Source: a virus. From it: a stretch of DNA of 36,780 nt. The stretch covers positions 1 to 36,780 of the IMG/VR virus record IMGVR_UViG_3300042868_008063, one strand, 5' to 3'. The notes beneath the pieces are model-generated. The model was not told the origin of the DNA and made no database searches. It saw only the letters and a program-made list of their open reading frames with translations. A program made the translations under genes and the position numbers. This document shows positions 9,336 through 17,280 of the stretch, piece by piece. The first letter of the stretch is position 1, and each line of letters starts with the position of its first letter.

Positions 9336-9842
9336 CTACACGCGGGACGTCAACACTGACGGCCACAAGTACAACTCGTACCGCGCCAGCACCGCCACAA
9401 CCGCCGACTCGGCCGGATCCGAGAACATCGGCAATGTGCTCCGCGTCCTTGAGCGCCCAACGATCAGCCCCGACGCCGGATTCGTATACGCCGTAAGGCA
9501 TTGATCCACGAGATCCACGGCCGTTTCTACCATCGGTAATTGAGACTCCGGCCGGCCGATTGCCTGTACCTCAAGCTGTGCCGTTTCACGATACCCGTTA
9601 TACGCCGCCTGCGAGGTCCGCGACAGCAACAGCGTAATGTACGGAAACACGACACCGTCTGGCGCCGATCGGACATAAATCCGCGGCGGATCGCCCACAA
9701 TCTCGCGCAGCATTTCGTCCTGCGGCGTTACGTAATCAAGCAACGCTTGCCGGATCGTCGCGTAAATCTGCACCGTGGAGTTCGTCGCCTGCGCCTTATT
9801 CAGGCTGCCAGGCACCACGTATCGCGGCTTCGGTTGTGCCAT
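9336..9842 (-). CDS. Tail terminator / tail completion protein
   Basis: A 168-aa protein whose ATG overlaps the upstream stop by one base (TGATG). The core, with IRQALLDYV near the N-terminus, a VFPYITLLLSR strand and a later LVDQCLTAYTNP helix, resembles the DUF3168/gpU group of tail terminators that cap the tube and join it to the head. It is placed between the HK97 gp10-like gene and the tube gene, the standard order. I cannot verify the fold without a profile search. Confidence 0.68.
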   Translation of the reverse strand: MAQPKPRYVVPGSLNKAQATNSTVQIYATIRQALLDYVTPQDEMLREIVGDPPRIYVRSAPDGVVFPYITLLLSRTSQAAYNGYRETAQLEVQAIGRPESQLPMVETAVDLVDQCLTAYTNPASGLIVGRSRTRSTLPMFSDPAESAVVAVLARYELYLWPSVLTSRV

Positions 9843-10231
9843 CAGGTCGCCCCCATGATCCGCGCCACCACCCGCGCATACGCGTCCCGCATCGCGCCCA
9901 TGCTCGCCAATCCGGCCGGCTCCCAGATCCGCACGCGTTCGTACTTCCGCGTGAACGTATTATGGTGCCCGAGCTCCCAGTACAGCGCCTGAATCAACTT
10001 GGTGCCGAGTACCGTCTCGTACCCGTCCGGCGTCTTGTACGGCGTTAGGAACCGCACCGACTGCTTCACAAACAGCGTGGACCGGAACGCGCCCCCTTTA
10101 TAGTAGCTACTGCCAAACTGCTTCACGACCGCGTTTTTCAGCACCGTCACAGCCGCCGCCAGCCCGAGCCGCCCCGCCTCGTCCGCCCGACTGACCGCCT
10201 GCCGGCTATTATCGGTCACCGACACGCTCAT
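9842..10231 (-). CDS. HK97 gp10-like neck / tail completion protein
   Basis: A 129-aa protein overlapping the upstream stop (ATGA at 10228-10231). The C-terminal portion with YWELGHHNTFTRKYERV, then a short EPAGLASMGAMRDA helix, recalls the (V/E)ExGT...P(A/F)-helix pattern of the HK97 gp10 family. Proteins of this family sit at the head-tail interface. The order gp10-like, terminator, tube supports it. Lysine- and arginine-rich loops may contact DNA or neighbouring subunits. The call is moderate. Confidence 0.62.
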   Translation of the reverse strand: MSVSVTDNSRQAVSRADEAGRLGLAAAVTVLKNAVVKQFGSSYYKGGAFRSTLFVKQSVRFLTPYKTPDGYETVLGTKLIQALYWELGHHNTFTRKYERVRIWEPAGLASMGAMRDAYARVVARIMGAT

Positions 10232-10587
10232 TGCGCAAACCGTTGCGCCATCACGAGCAGCGGCGTCACGACCTGCATGTTTTGCGACGATCCAGCGCGC
10301 ACGACCTGAAAAATGACCTGATTGTCATATGGCGCGCACGCGTCCAGCAGCGACGACGGCACAATCAGCGCATACGTGCCAGCCGCGCCCGCGACCTCGG
10401 CCATCGACAAATTGCTTAATCCGGCAATCGCGTTCGTCCCGTCCGCGCTGCGGCAATAGCTCACCGTCACCGTCGTGCCCGCCGGCCACGGCACGTACCG
10501 ATTGACCGCCGCGTCGTATTGCTCAATCGCGACTCGAGCAAGAAACGCGTTGCCAATGTGCAACTGCTTGTACGTGACTGTGTGCAT
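10228..10587 (-). CDS. Virion-associated beta protein, paralogue of the 10799-11149 product
   Basis: A 119-aa protein with no recognised family. Its start overlaps the upstream stop by one base (TAATG). The plan (short MHTVT start, AGTTVTVSYC strand, a GAAGTYALIVPSSLL segment, then a VIFQVVRAG strand and QVVTPLLV tail) matches the gene product at 10799-11149 position by position, suggesting a duplication. Both look like small beta-sandwich adaptors. They flank the single-repeat protein and follow the 22-residue repeat protein, so they likely belong to the adhesion module. Confidence 0.55.
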   Translation of the reverse strand: MHTVTYKQLHIGNAFLARVAIEQYDAAVNRYVPWPAGTTVTVSYCRSADGTNAIAGLSNLSMAEVAGAAGTYALIVPSSLLDACAPYDNQVIFQVVRAGSSQNMQVVTPLLVMAQRFAQ

Positions 10588-10784
10588 TACCAGTACCCCT
10601 CTGACTCGTCGCGTACCGTAAACTGCCCGCCCGACTGATCGCGCCCGCGCAGTCGCAAGTTATCCAAATACGTCAGAATCGCGGCGTATCCAGTCAAGAG
10701 AAACGCGCCAGCAGCTCCGAGCACCGTCCGCTGCGCGGTCAAACTGCTCATCGGCACTGCCGCCATCGGGAACGCGCCAAGCAT
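10587..10784 (-). CDS. Small protein carrying one copy of the 22-residue repeat motif
   Basis: A 65-aa protein with a strong ribosome-binding site (GGGAGG, 7 bases before ATG). Residues 22-36 (LGAAGAFLLTGYAAI) fit one unit of the tandem repeat in the larger protein encoded at 11160-12263. It therefore looks like a single-unit relative or a remnant of that repeat family. No membrane segment is convincing, although the stretch is apolar. The function is unknown; context suggests a partner of the repeat protein. Confidence 0.6.
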   Translation of the reverse strand: MLGAFPMAAVPMSSLTAQRTVLGAAGAFLLTGYAAILTYLDNLRLRGRDQSGGQFTVRDESEGYW

Positions 10785-10798
10785 CGTGAGGCCTCCCG

Positions 10799-11149
10799 TT
10801 AAGGCACAAGGTCAAGAATGGCGACGCGCTGACACGTACTCAGCTTCCGCACGCCAAGCGTTCCGATCGTCAAAATTAGGTCAAACTTTTGCCCGACGAC
10901 CACCCCGCCCGCCGTTAGCGCCGCCTGGATATCCGCATCGTCCTGCACCGCCGTCCACCGGCCTCCGCCTTGCCATCCGAGTACCTGCGTCGCCGTCCCG
11001 CCCAGCGGAGTCACCGTATTCAGGCGACACAAGCTCACCGACACCGTGCCTGCGACCGCCACATCAAGCGGTGCCGACGTGCTCGCATCCGTCAACGTCA
11101 CGTCGTATAAGAGGTCGTCCAGGCCAGAAACTGCCGTCAGATTGTGCAT
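10799..11149 (-). CDS. Virion-associated beta protein, paralogue of the 10228-10587 product
   Basis: A 116-aa protein beginning MHNLTAVSG, with VAGTVSVSLCRLN, a GGRWTAVQDDADI segment, then KFDLILTIGTLG and QRVAILDL. These elements line up in order with the 119-aa protein encoded at 10228-10587, including one cysteine after the first long strand. The family was not recognised. It lies 10 bases after the stop of the repeat-protein gene. A role as a small fibre adaptor or Ig-like virion decoration is inference. Confidence 0.55.
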   Translation of the reverse strand: MHNLTAVSGLDDLLYDVTLTDASTSAPLDVAVAGTVSVSLCRLNTVTPLGGTATQVLGWQGGGRWTAVQDDADIQAALTAGGVVVGQKFDLILTIGTLGVRKLSTCQRVAILDLVP

Positions 11150-11159
11150 ACGCGTCCGA

Positions 11160-12263
11160 TTAAATAGGAATGACCGCCGCTACCGCATGCACCCGCTGCG
11201 TGCTTACCACGCTGCTGCTCACGACGCGCAATATATCGCCGCTCGATCCCGTCGCAAACAGCGCCACTTGAACCCTTGGGGTCGTCTTCGCGACCGCCGT
11301 GACCGACACCGCCGCCGCGACCGGAAACACGACCGGCATACCCGTCAACGTAAATGTGCCGACCGCGCCTGGCATCCTGAACGCTTGCGCAAGCGCCGCC
11401 GACTCTCCGGTCAGCGTAAACACGCCGGCATTGCCAAGCAAGAATTGCGACTTGCGCAGTGCCGCCGGATGGCCAGTCAGTGCAAACGATCCGACCGCGC
11501 CAGCCATGCGCCGCTGAACCGTCAGCGCAGCGGCCTGCCCACTCAGCGAAAACGCTCGAGCCGCCGCATCGAGCGATGTCACCTTCCGGAGCGTTGCCGG
11601 TTGTCCGGTCAACGTAAACGCACCGACCGACGACACGAGTCGGCGAGCAATACGCAGTGTTGCCGCTTGGCCGGTGAGCGTAAAGGATCCGGCCGCCGCG
11701 ATTAACGTCTTGCCAGCCAACAGCGTTGCCGGCTGACCGGTCAGCGTAAATGATCCGACAGCCGAGGTCAGGCGCCGGGCCGATCGCAGCGTGGCCGACT
11801 GACCCGCCAGTGTAAAGGCGCCCTGCGCGGCCGTCAGTGTTTTGCCAGCTCTCAGCGTGGCCGATTGGCCGGCCAGCGTAAACGCGCCCGCCGCCGCCAC
11901 CACCTGACGCGACACGCGCAACGTGGCCTGCTGACCAACGACGCTAAATGTGCCGACCGCGCCTGCGAGTGTTTTGCCCGCTCGCAGGTCAACGGATTGC
12001 CCAGTTAACGAGAACGCGCCATTGCCCGCGCTTAACCGCGTTGTCTTTGCGAGTCCTGCGGCTTGCCCTACAACCGCAAACGATGCAGCGTCAGCCGTGA
12101 GGCGTTTGGACGTGCCTAGTGACGCCGGTTGCCCCGCCAGCACAAACGCCGCAGCGGAGGCAACCAGCGTATACGCGGTCCCTCCCCCTGCTGATCGTAT
12201 GCCAATGAACCGTTGAAGCCCAAACGGTCCAGTGGCTCTGGCTGAGACTCTGCGCCGTGACAC
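11160..12263 (-). CDS. Repeat protein with thirteen ~22-residue units, probable virion fibre component
   Basis: A 367-aa protein starting with GTG. After a basic N-terminus (about 28 residues), residues 29-313 are thirteen consecutive units with the core G-(A/S/T)-F-(T/S)-L-(T/A)-G-Q-x-A-x-L, period 22. The linkers often hold R(A/S)GK or ARRL. A non-repeat C-terminal beta segment (~54 residues) ends it. Regular short Gly/aliphatic repeats suggest a beta-solenoid or a stacked fibre shaft. No enzyme motif is present. The gene lies between the lectin-type genes and the tail genes, so a role in adhesion or tail decoration is likely but unproven. Confidence 0.75.
   Translation of the reverse strand: MSRRRVSARATGPFGLQRFIGIRSAGGGTAYTLVASAAAFVLAGQPASLGTSKRLTADAASFAVVGQAAGLAKTTRLSAGNGAFSLTGQSVDLRAGKTLAGAVGTFSVVGQQATLRVSRQVVAAAGAFTLAGQSATLRAGKTLTAAQGAFTLAGQSATLRSARRLTSAVGSFTLTGQPATLLAGKTLIAAAGSFTLTGQAATLRIARRLVSSVGAFTLTGQPATLRKVTSLDAAARAFSLSGQAAALTVQRRMAGAVGSFALTGHPAALRKSQFLLGNAGVFTLTGESAALAQAFRMPGAVGTFTLTGMPVVFPVAAAVSVTAVAKTTPRVQVALFATGSSGDILRVVSSSVVSTQRVHAVAAVIPI
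11325..12179 (-). repeat. Coding tandem repeats, 66-nt period, 13 units
   Basis: Each unit encodes 22 residues (66 nt); the first is one residue short at its N-terminal side. The nucleotide copies are diverged although the protein core is kept, suggesting selection on the repeated protein structure rather than recent slippage. Confidence 0.8.
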
Positions 12264-12266
12264 GTC

Positions 12267-12512
12267 TTACGGCGCGGGCTGCGCCATCACACACGTCCCT
12301 GCGGGCTGACCAAGCGCCGTGTCCAGCGCACTGCACAGATCGTCGTCGCTCCAGTCCGGCAGGTTGAGCGGCGGGACGGTCTGTGACAGCGTGATGTCGC
12401 CCAAGCGCGGGATAGGTTGATCCAGCACCGTGTCGTCGATGCTGTACCCGTAGCTCACGCCCACCGTGTTGGCGACGGGATCGACGGCGTAGGCGGTGAT
12501 CGTGATGACCAT
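12267..12512 (-). CDS. Small fibre-associated protein, paralogue of the 14298-14552 product
   Basis: An 81-aa protein. I chose the ATG at 12512 (MVITITAYAV), one base after the lectin gene's stop. The C-terminal motif PDWSDDDLCSALDTALG matches PDWTDDDLCAAVAAALN in the 84-aa product encoded at 14298-14552, and both N-termini read M(V/S)(I/L)ITI. The two therefore form a paralogous pair at the ends of the adhesion gene set. Small size and location suggest a chaperone or adaptor for a fibre. The family was not recognised. Confidence 0.6.
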   Translation of the reverse strand: MVITITAYAVDPVANTVGVSYGYSIDDTVLDQPIPRLGDITLSQTVPPLNLPDWSDDDLCSALDTALGQPAGTCVMAQPAP

Positions 12513-12513
12513 G

Positions 12514-13164
12514 TTATCCGAGGGTCGGGAGGTAAGGTGGTTCGGCGTCAACAAAACAACTGTTGACAGATGTCAAGTTTGAGCCGTTGCCAGACTCGTC
12601 TATCAGTGTCGCGCCTGACACAGCGCCGTTGAACCCAAGGCCAAACCACCGCGCACGAGTAGCCGGGAAGCTTTGCTTCGGGTCCATCAGTTTTCGGATT
12701 GCCGCCTCTGGCACGGCAGCGTTGGGAATGATCTGTAAGTCAAAGATATTTTGTGCAAACCCGCCCTGAATAGCAGGAGTCAGCGTTGTCGTACACGCGG
12801 CATTCGTTGTCGGCGCAACGGTAGCCGCAATACGGTTGCGTAGCGTCCCATCAACAAAGCACTGCAAGACGGAGTTTTGCCACACTAGCGCGTAGTGTTG
12901 CCACACGTTGTTCTGATGCCACCCAGTAGACAGCGCCGCATATGTGGTTGCTGCCGTAGCCGTGCAGTGCCGCACGTTGATGCTGACGGAATTAAACCAT
13001 ACGGCGTATCCCGCTCTGTTCAACGCCGCAGTTGAGCCATGCGCGAAGAGATCGCCATTGGGTGCCTTCGCCCAAAACGCAATCGTGTACGCCGTTGTCA
13101 GGTTCAACTGCGTGAGGTTCGCCGCACTGCCAGACGTGTTTGTGTTACGGAACACGCTCGGCAC
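12514..13164 (-). CDS. LamG / concanavalin A-like lectin domain virion protein
   Basis: A 216-aa protein. It starts at a GTG that overlaps the upstream stop (TAGTG). The middle resembles a LamG_3 jelly roll: TAYTIAFWAKAPNG, then WQHYALVWQNSVLQCFVDGTLRNR, the strand that in these folds lists the residue-counted label and sugar contact. Later QNIFDLQIIP and an AIRKLMDP helix are also usual for this domain. Such domains bind glycans or peptides and often sit in phage adhesion proteins. It is flanked by other fibre-type small genes. The assignment is by eye. Confidence 0.7.
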   Translation of the reverse strand: MPSVFRNTNTSGSAANLTQLNLTTAYTIAFWAKAPNGDLFAHGSTAALNRAGYAVWFNSVSINVRHCTATAATTYAALSTGWHQNNVWQHYALVWQNSVLQCFVDGTLRNRIAATVAPTTNAACTTTLTPAIQGGFAQNIFDLQIIPNAAVPEAAIRKLMDPKQSFPATRARWFGLGFNGAVSGATLIDESGNGSNLTSVNSCFVDAEPPYLPTLG

Positions 13165-13637
13165 TACTGCGCTTCCATCGTAATCGGGAGTACCTGCACG
13201 GCAAAGTTGCCCGCTGTCGCGTTCAGCGCCTGTCCCGTATTGTTCCAGACGGCGATGTTGTAGTCAGGTGGCAAATCATACGCCAAGAACGTCTTGGTAT
13301 ACGTTGCGTTTGTTGCGTTTGTCACAATAATTGACCCGAGAATCTCAGCCGATGTCGGGTCAACCGTCAGTGCGGCATCCGCTGAACCCAGCCCGTTATC
13401 CGCAAGGTCGAGCGTCCCGTCGTTGCTGTGCCGCACCAAATACACACGCACGGGCGAGTTGGCCGTTGGTGCCGTGCCGCCCGTCGTGATTCGCACGAAC
13501 ACCATCGCCATCGGCGCACGAGTTACCGTGTTGTCGATGATTGCCGACACACGCCCCGCCGCGTTAGCGAGCGAGGCGAGGGTAATCGTCGGATTGACGA
13601 TGGTGTGATACTTAGAAAGAAACTGCGATACCGCCAT
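13164..13637 (-). CDS. Virion-associated beta protein
   Basis: A 157-aa protein with a good ribosome-binding site (AGGAG, 5 bases before ATG). It begins with a helix (AVSQFLSKYHTIV) and then long Val/Thr/Ala-rich strands (PMAMVFVRITTGGTAPTA, SPVRVYLVRHSNDG), typical of small jelly-roll virion proteins. It has no recognisable enzyme motif. It lies inside the adhesion module and its stop overlaps the GTG of the lectin gene. Likely a decoration or adaptor protein. Confidence 0.5.
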   Translation of the reverse strand: MAVSQFLSKYHTIVNPTITLASLANAAGRVSAIIDNTVTRAPMAMVFVRITTGGTAPTANSPVRVYLVRHSNDGTLDLADNGLGSADAALTVDPTSAEILGSIIVTNATNATYTKTFLAYDLPPDYNIAVWNNTGQALNATAGNFAVQVLPITMEAQ

Positions 13638-13659
13638 GCGAACTCCTGTCTAGTTGCGC

Positions 13660-14082
13660 TTAGACGAGCGTGAGGACGCCAGTGGTCGGATCGAAGTCTA
13701 CGGTGAACGAGTCGCCAACCGACAGCGATACCGCCGTGCCGTTATCCCACCAGCCAATGAGATTCTTGCTCGCCGCCGTGTCGTTATAGAGCACCGCGTA
13801 CCGAAACGTCGCAATTGAGCCGCCCGTCGCCGTAAACGCGACCGGATCGTTCAGCACGAGCTTGTACGTGCCGCTGGTCTGACTCGAGGACGATTGCGTG
13901 GCCGTATTGCCGCCTGCCGTGTATCCGTTGCCGGCCGCGATCTCTGTAATGTCCGTCTTGATCCCGTTCGCCGCCACCGGCAGCACGTTCGACAGCATCA
14001 CCTTCAGCGTGTCGGTGCCCAGGTTGTGGACCTTTTCCGCGATCGCTTCGACGAACGGGTCAAACTTATTAAACGTTGCCAT
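13660..14082 (-). CDS. Phage structural protein of unknown role
   Basis: A 140-aa protein with GGAG 9 bases before its ATG. It opens MATFNKFDPFVEAIAEK, then has a DTLKVMLSNVLPVA segment, a Ser/Thr-rich middle (NTATQSSSSQTSGT) and a closing strand TVDFDPTTGVLTLV. I have seen this layout in small phage structural proteins encoded beside fibres, but no function is known to me. It sits between the 70-aa and 157-aa adhesion-module genes, in the same transcription unit. Confidence 0.6.
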   Translation of the reverse strand: MATFNKFDPFVEAIAEKVHNLGTDTLKVMLSNVLPVAANGIKTDITEIAAGNGYTAGGNTATQSSSSQTSGTYKLVLNDPVAFTATGGSIATFRYAVLYNDTAASKNLIGWWDNGTAVSLSVGDSFTVDFDPTTGVLTLV

Positions 14083-14088
14083 ATTCAG

Positions 14089-14301
14089 TTACTCCGGAAA
14101 AGTGTCAGATGCAGCAATCGGGCTAAACGTCCCGGCAAACGGATCGAACGACCACGCTGCGATGTCGCGCCCGTCCGACTCAAACGCGATCTTCGCCAAC
14201 TGGTCACGCTCCATCGTGAACCGCTCCGCGAACTGGCGGCACAAGACACGGACGGCCAAGCTGGCGGGTTCAGCGTTCGGGTTCGTCATCGACTCACTCA
14301 C
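14089..14301 (-). CDS. Hypothetical small protein in adhesion module
   Basis: A 70-aa protein overlapping the upstream stop by ATGA (14298-14301). It has a helical middle (VRVLCRQFAERFTMERDQLAKI) and a DIAAWSFDPFAGTFSP tail. There is no known motif. Tight coupling to the paralogue-pair gene before it and the structural gene after it suggests the products work together. Confidence 0.5.
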   Translation of the reverse strand: MSESMTNPNAEPASLAVRVLCRQFAERFTMERDQLAKIAFESDGRDIAAWSFDPFAGTFSPIAASDTFPE

Positions 14302-14552
14302 GGGGTGACCTCAACAGGGGCAGGGAACACAGCGACCGACACATCGGTCACGAGGACATTGAGCGCGGCAGCGACCGCCGCGCAGAGATCGTCGTCGGTC
14401 CAGTCAGGGCCGAGGTCTTCGCTGGACAGCGACACCTGCTGCGCGACGAACGTGGGGCCAACCGTGGGCACATCTACGGCGACACTGCACTGGCAGTCGG
14501 TGGTGCCAGCGGTGTAGTTGATGACAGCGGTCGAGATCGTAATGAGAGACAT
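14298..14552 (-). CDS. Small fibre-associated protein, paralogue of the 12267-12512 product
   Basis: An 84-aa protein with AGAGG 6 bases before its ATG. N-terminal MSLITISTAV and C-terminal DLGPDWTDDDLCAAVAAALN match the smaller product encoded 1.8 kb downstream. It follows the 901-aa fibre gene by 10 bases and overlaps the next gene by ATGA. A role as a fibre chaperone or tip subunit is a reasonable guess only. Confidence 0.6.
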   Translation of the reverse strand: MSLITISTAVINYTAGTTDCQCSVAVDVPTVGPTFVAQQVSLSSEDLGPDWTDDDLCAAVAAALNVLVTDVSVAVFPAPVEVTP

Positions 14553-14562
14553 AATGTACCTC

Positions 14563-17268
14563 TTATGTGTTAATCGGAGAAAAAGCAGCAGTGCGGAGCG
14601 TATGTGTTCCACTTGCCAATGCACACCGCAACGCCGTTGTTGAGAAGGTGTAAGTGCGTACTGGAGGTGTCCCGTACATTGTCTGCGACGAAACAACTAC
14701 GGGCGTATTGCCACTCATAAAAAACAACAAATCCATAAACCCGCTTGAACCGTTATCGCCAAATACGACGCACATCGCGCCAGTTACTGTTTGCGAGACA
14801 GTAAAAATCGTTGTGGCAGACGTTGATACAGACACACCAGCGTTGCCATTGATACCAAAACCAACGCCTTCAATCTTGTCTGTCCCGCTGGTTTTTCCTC
14901 CAATAAGCAACAATCCACTTGACGTGATGCGGGCGCGTTCGGCACCGTTTGTAGCAAACACCATCGGGTATGCACCAAGCGACCACAGATACGCGGCGTA
15001 GGCCGTGCCAGACGTGCTACCAGCCGACGAATCACGCCCCGTGATAAACTGCCCTGCGGCGTTTTGATAGATTGAAAACGCAGCGTTAGTCGTCGTTGTG
15101 GAATTTAGATACATCCCCGCTTCAGCACTTTCGACGTGCAAGCGTGCCAACGGACTTGCCGTGCCAACGCCAAGATTCCCACTCGCATCCAACGTCATCG
15201 CTTGCGTGAAGGTGATGGCTGCGCCTGCTGTGCCGGAAGGAGCGGTAAACCACTTGTGCTGGCCTGACTGCTGCTCGTATCGTGACGCATTAAACGAAAT
15301 CAGATAGCGGTAGGTATTTACCGCCGACTCGTAAGCGTTCTGGGCAAGCTCAACGCCGCCGCTGCCGCCCTGATACAGCGCACCAACCGTGCTAAACTGA
15401 AATGCCCGCGACCCTCCCGAAGCAATCCACGCACTCGGCGTGACGCCAAGACCAAGGTTGCCGGAGGCGTCTACCGTAACTCGTTGAGTGTTTGCAGTCC
15501 AAATCTGCACACTCGATGTCGTCCCGCTGTAATAGAATCCGTAGTTGCCCGGATTCCCGACGGTCTTGTTTGCGAACGCAAAATACCCGTCCGTATCAAG
15601 TATTTGGAATCCCTGCTGTAGCCGCGCCACTCCGCCAGCGACATCTAACACAAAACTTGGGCTTGCCGTCCCAATGCCCAACCGCCCACTCGCGTCCAGC
15701 GTCATCGCTTGTGTGAAGGTGATGGCGTTACCGGCAGTGCCGCTTGGGGCAGTGAACCACTGATGCTGACCAGAACCAGTGCCAAGCAAGTATCTGGCAG
15801 CAGGGCTTGATGAGTTGGCATACACATAATTTGTGCCATTAAATACAGCGTTCCCGAGAACGTTGATAGTCCCCGTTGAAACCGTAGACATAATGGCGCT
15901 TCCGATCCTGCCCAACTCAAAAACCTTGTAGCCAGCCCCCCATGTACTTGGCGTGACGCCTAGGCCGAGATTGCCAGAGGTATCAAGCGTCATGTCTGGG
16001 GCAAACCGAATCGTTGAGCCAATAATTGACAGTGGCGCATAAGCCACGCCAGCGTCCGTAAACGATCCTATCGCCATTCCCGCAGACCCAAGCTGAGTCG
16101 CGTCAGTAGTGATAAGGACGTTACGGTTCGTGCCGTCATTAACGTGGACTTTGGTCACAGGGCTTGCTGTGCCAAGACCAACACGATCTGTTGATGCGTT
16201 TATGACCAGCGTGTTGGTGTCAAACGTGGCGTTGCCGCTGACCGTCAACGTGCCCAACGTCCCCACGCTCGTCAGGCTGCTCGCTGTCACGCCGCTTGCC
16301 AACGTGGTACCCGTCAACGTGCCAGCCGCTGCCGTCACGGTGATATCTGCCGTGCCGTTGAACGCCACGCCGTTGATGTTGCGCGCCGTCTGGAGCGCCG
16401 TGGCCGTGCTGGCGTTACCGGTCGTGCTCCCGCTCGATCCGCTCACGTTGCCGGTGACGTTGCCCGTCATGGTGCCGGCCGCAAAATTGCCCGACCCATC
16501 CCGCAAAACGATCGTGTTCGCCGTGTTTGTTGACGCTTCAACAGACTGCGGGTTCGTAAACTCAACGAATACCGTTCCGTTGCTCACGTTCTGACGCAGT
16601 ACAAACGCGACCGCTTGATACGTCCCGCTGCTCGGCTTCGTCGCGGTAAACCCGCCAGATGTATTGGGATACAGGATCGTGCCAGGCGCGAACGCGTTTG
16701 TGTTGATCCCCTCGAGATACCCGGTATTAATGATTTCGCCCAGATCGCCAATGCTAATGACCGCATCGGTTACACCAATCGCGATATCGGCCGTGGACGA
16801 CACCGCCGCCACTTCCACCGCGTTCTCGCCCGCGTTCCAGCCTACCGCCTTACACACCGTCCCGAGCGCCAGCGTTGCCGTCGCCTTGACCTTAATGTGC
16901 AGCTGATTAGCGCCGATAAAGTTTGTATAATCGTCAATCGTTTTGTTCGTCAGCGTTGCCGCGTCCACCGTCGTAACCGCACGATCCGCCACATAGCTTA
17001 CAAACACGTCCTTCGGGCCGGCCGCAAACGGCACCAACGCCCCAGCGTTTGAGCTGCGCAGCACCGTCGTGCGCGCCAGCGTGCCCGTGCCGACCGTCCC
17101 GACCCCGATCTCGTAATCCGTCGCGGACTGGATGACGTAGTACACCAACGCGCCGTTCGTAAACGTGGCATTGAACGACTGATAGCTCGGCAACGCGCCG
17201 GCCAGCGTGAACGTCCCGGTACCGGTCGTGGTTGATGTCTCGCGGACGCGATCTGCCAAAACTGCCAT
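14563..17268 (-). CDS. Tail fibre / receptor-binding virion protein (901 aa)
   Basis: The N-terminus (VRETSTTTGTGTFTLAGAL, then YEIGVGTV and LARTTVLRSSNAG) is a virion-anchor domain shared by many phage fibres. A second module (KATATLALGTVCKAVGWNA, then a long beta stretch) is followed by fibre-like runs and repeated MTLDASGNLGLGV/GIGTASP units. The C-terminus has no S74 self-cleaving chaperone motif. AGAGG is 6 bases before the ATG. The gene lies between the head connectors and the gp10-like gene, not at the end of the tail genes as is usual. It probably determines receptor contact. The exact receptor is unknown. Confidence 0.8.
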   Translation of the reverse strand: MAVLADRVRETSTTTGTGTFTLAGALPSYQSFNATFTNGALVYYVIQSATDYEIGVGTVGTGTLARTTVLRSSNAGALVPFAAGPKDVFVSYVADRAVTTVDAATLTNKTIDDYTNFIGANQLHIKVKATATLALGTVCKAVGWNAGENAVEVAAVSSTADIAIGVTDAVISIGDLGEIINTGYLEGINTNAFAPGTILYPNTSGGFTATKPSSGTYQAVAFVLRQNVSNGTVFVEFTNPQSVEASTNTANTIVLRDGSGNFAAGTMTGNVTGNVSGSSGSTTGNASTATALQTARNINGVAFNGTADITVTAAAGTLTGTTLASGVTASSLTSVGTLGTLTVSGNATFDTNTLVINASTDRVGLGTASPVTKVHVNDGTNRNVLITTDATQLGSAGMAIGSFTDAGVAYAPLSIIGSTIRFAPDMTLDTSGNLGLGVTPSTWGAGYKVFELGRIGSAIMSTVSTGTINVLGNAVFNGTNYVYANSSSPAARYLLGTGSGQHQWFTAPSGTAGNAITFTQAMTLDASGRLGIGTASPSFVLDVAGGVARLQQGFQILDTDGYFAFANKTVGNPGNYGFYYSGTTSSVQIWTANTQRVTVDASGNLGLGVTPSAWIASGGSRAFQFSTVGALYQGGSGGVELAQNAYESAVNTYRYLISFNASRYEQQSGQHKWFTAPSGTAGAAITFTQAMTLDASGNLGVGTASPLARLHVESAEAGMYLNSTTTTNAAFSIYQNAAGQFITGRDSSAGSTSGTAYAAYLWSLGAYPMVFATNGAERARITSSGLLLIGGKTSGTDKIEGVGFGINGNAGVSVSTSATTIFTVSQTVTGAMCVVFGDNGSSGFMDLLFFMSGNTPVVVSSQTMYGTPPVRTYTFSTTALRCALASGTHTLRTAAFSPINT
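15155..15264 (-). repeat. Fibre-internal repeat, copy 1
   Basis: About 110 bp that recur without indels, with offset 507, at 15662-15771 (both inside the fibre gene). The copies encode HKWFTAPSGTAG...AMTLDASGNLGVGTASP and HQWFTAPSGTAG...AMTLDASGRLGIGTASP. They are diverged enough to be old, but could still recombine. Confidence 0.75.
15662..15771 (-). repeat. Fibre-internal repeat, copy 2
   Basis: The second copy of the 110-bp unit at 15155-15264. Shorter relatives of the LGLGV(T/S)PS half recur elsewhere in the same gene (around 15420-15470 and 15930-15990). Confidence 0.75.
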
Positions 17269-17280
17269 GATTGACCTCTA

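Noticed and set aside
11325-12179. Regular 66-base repeats considered as a CRISPR array or IS remnant
   Set aside because: They are in frame, encode a constant 22-residue core, and have no conserved DNA repeat with unique spacers.
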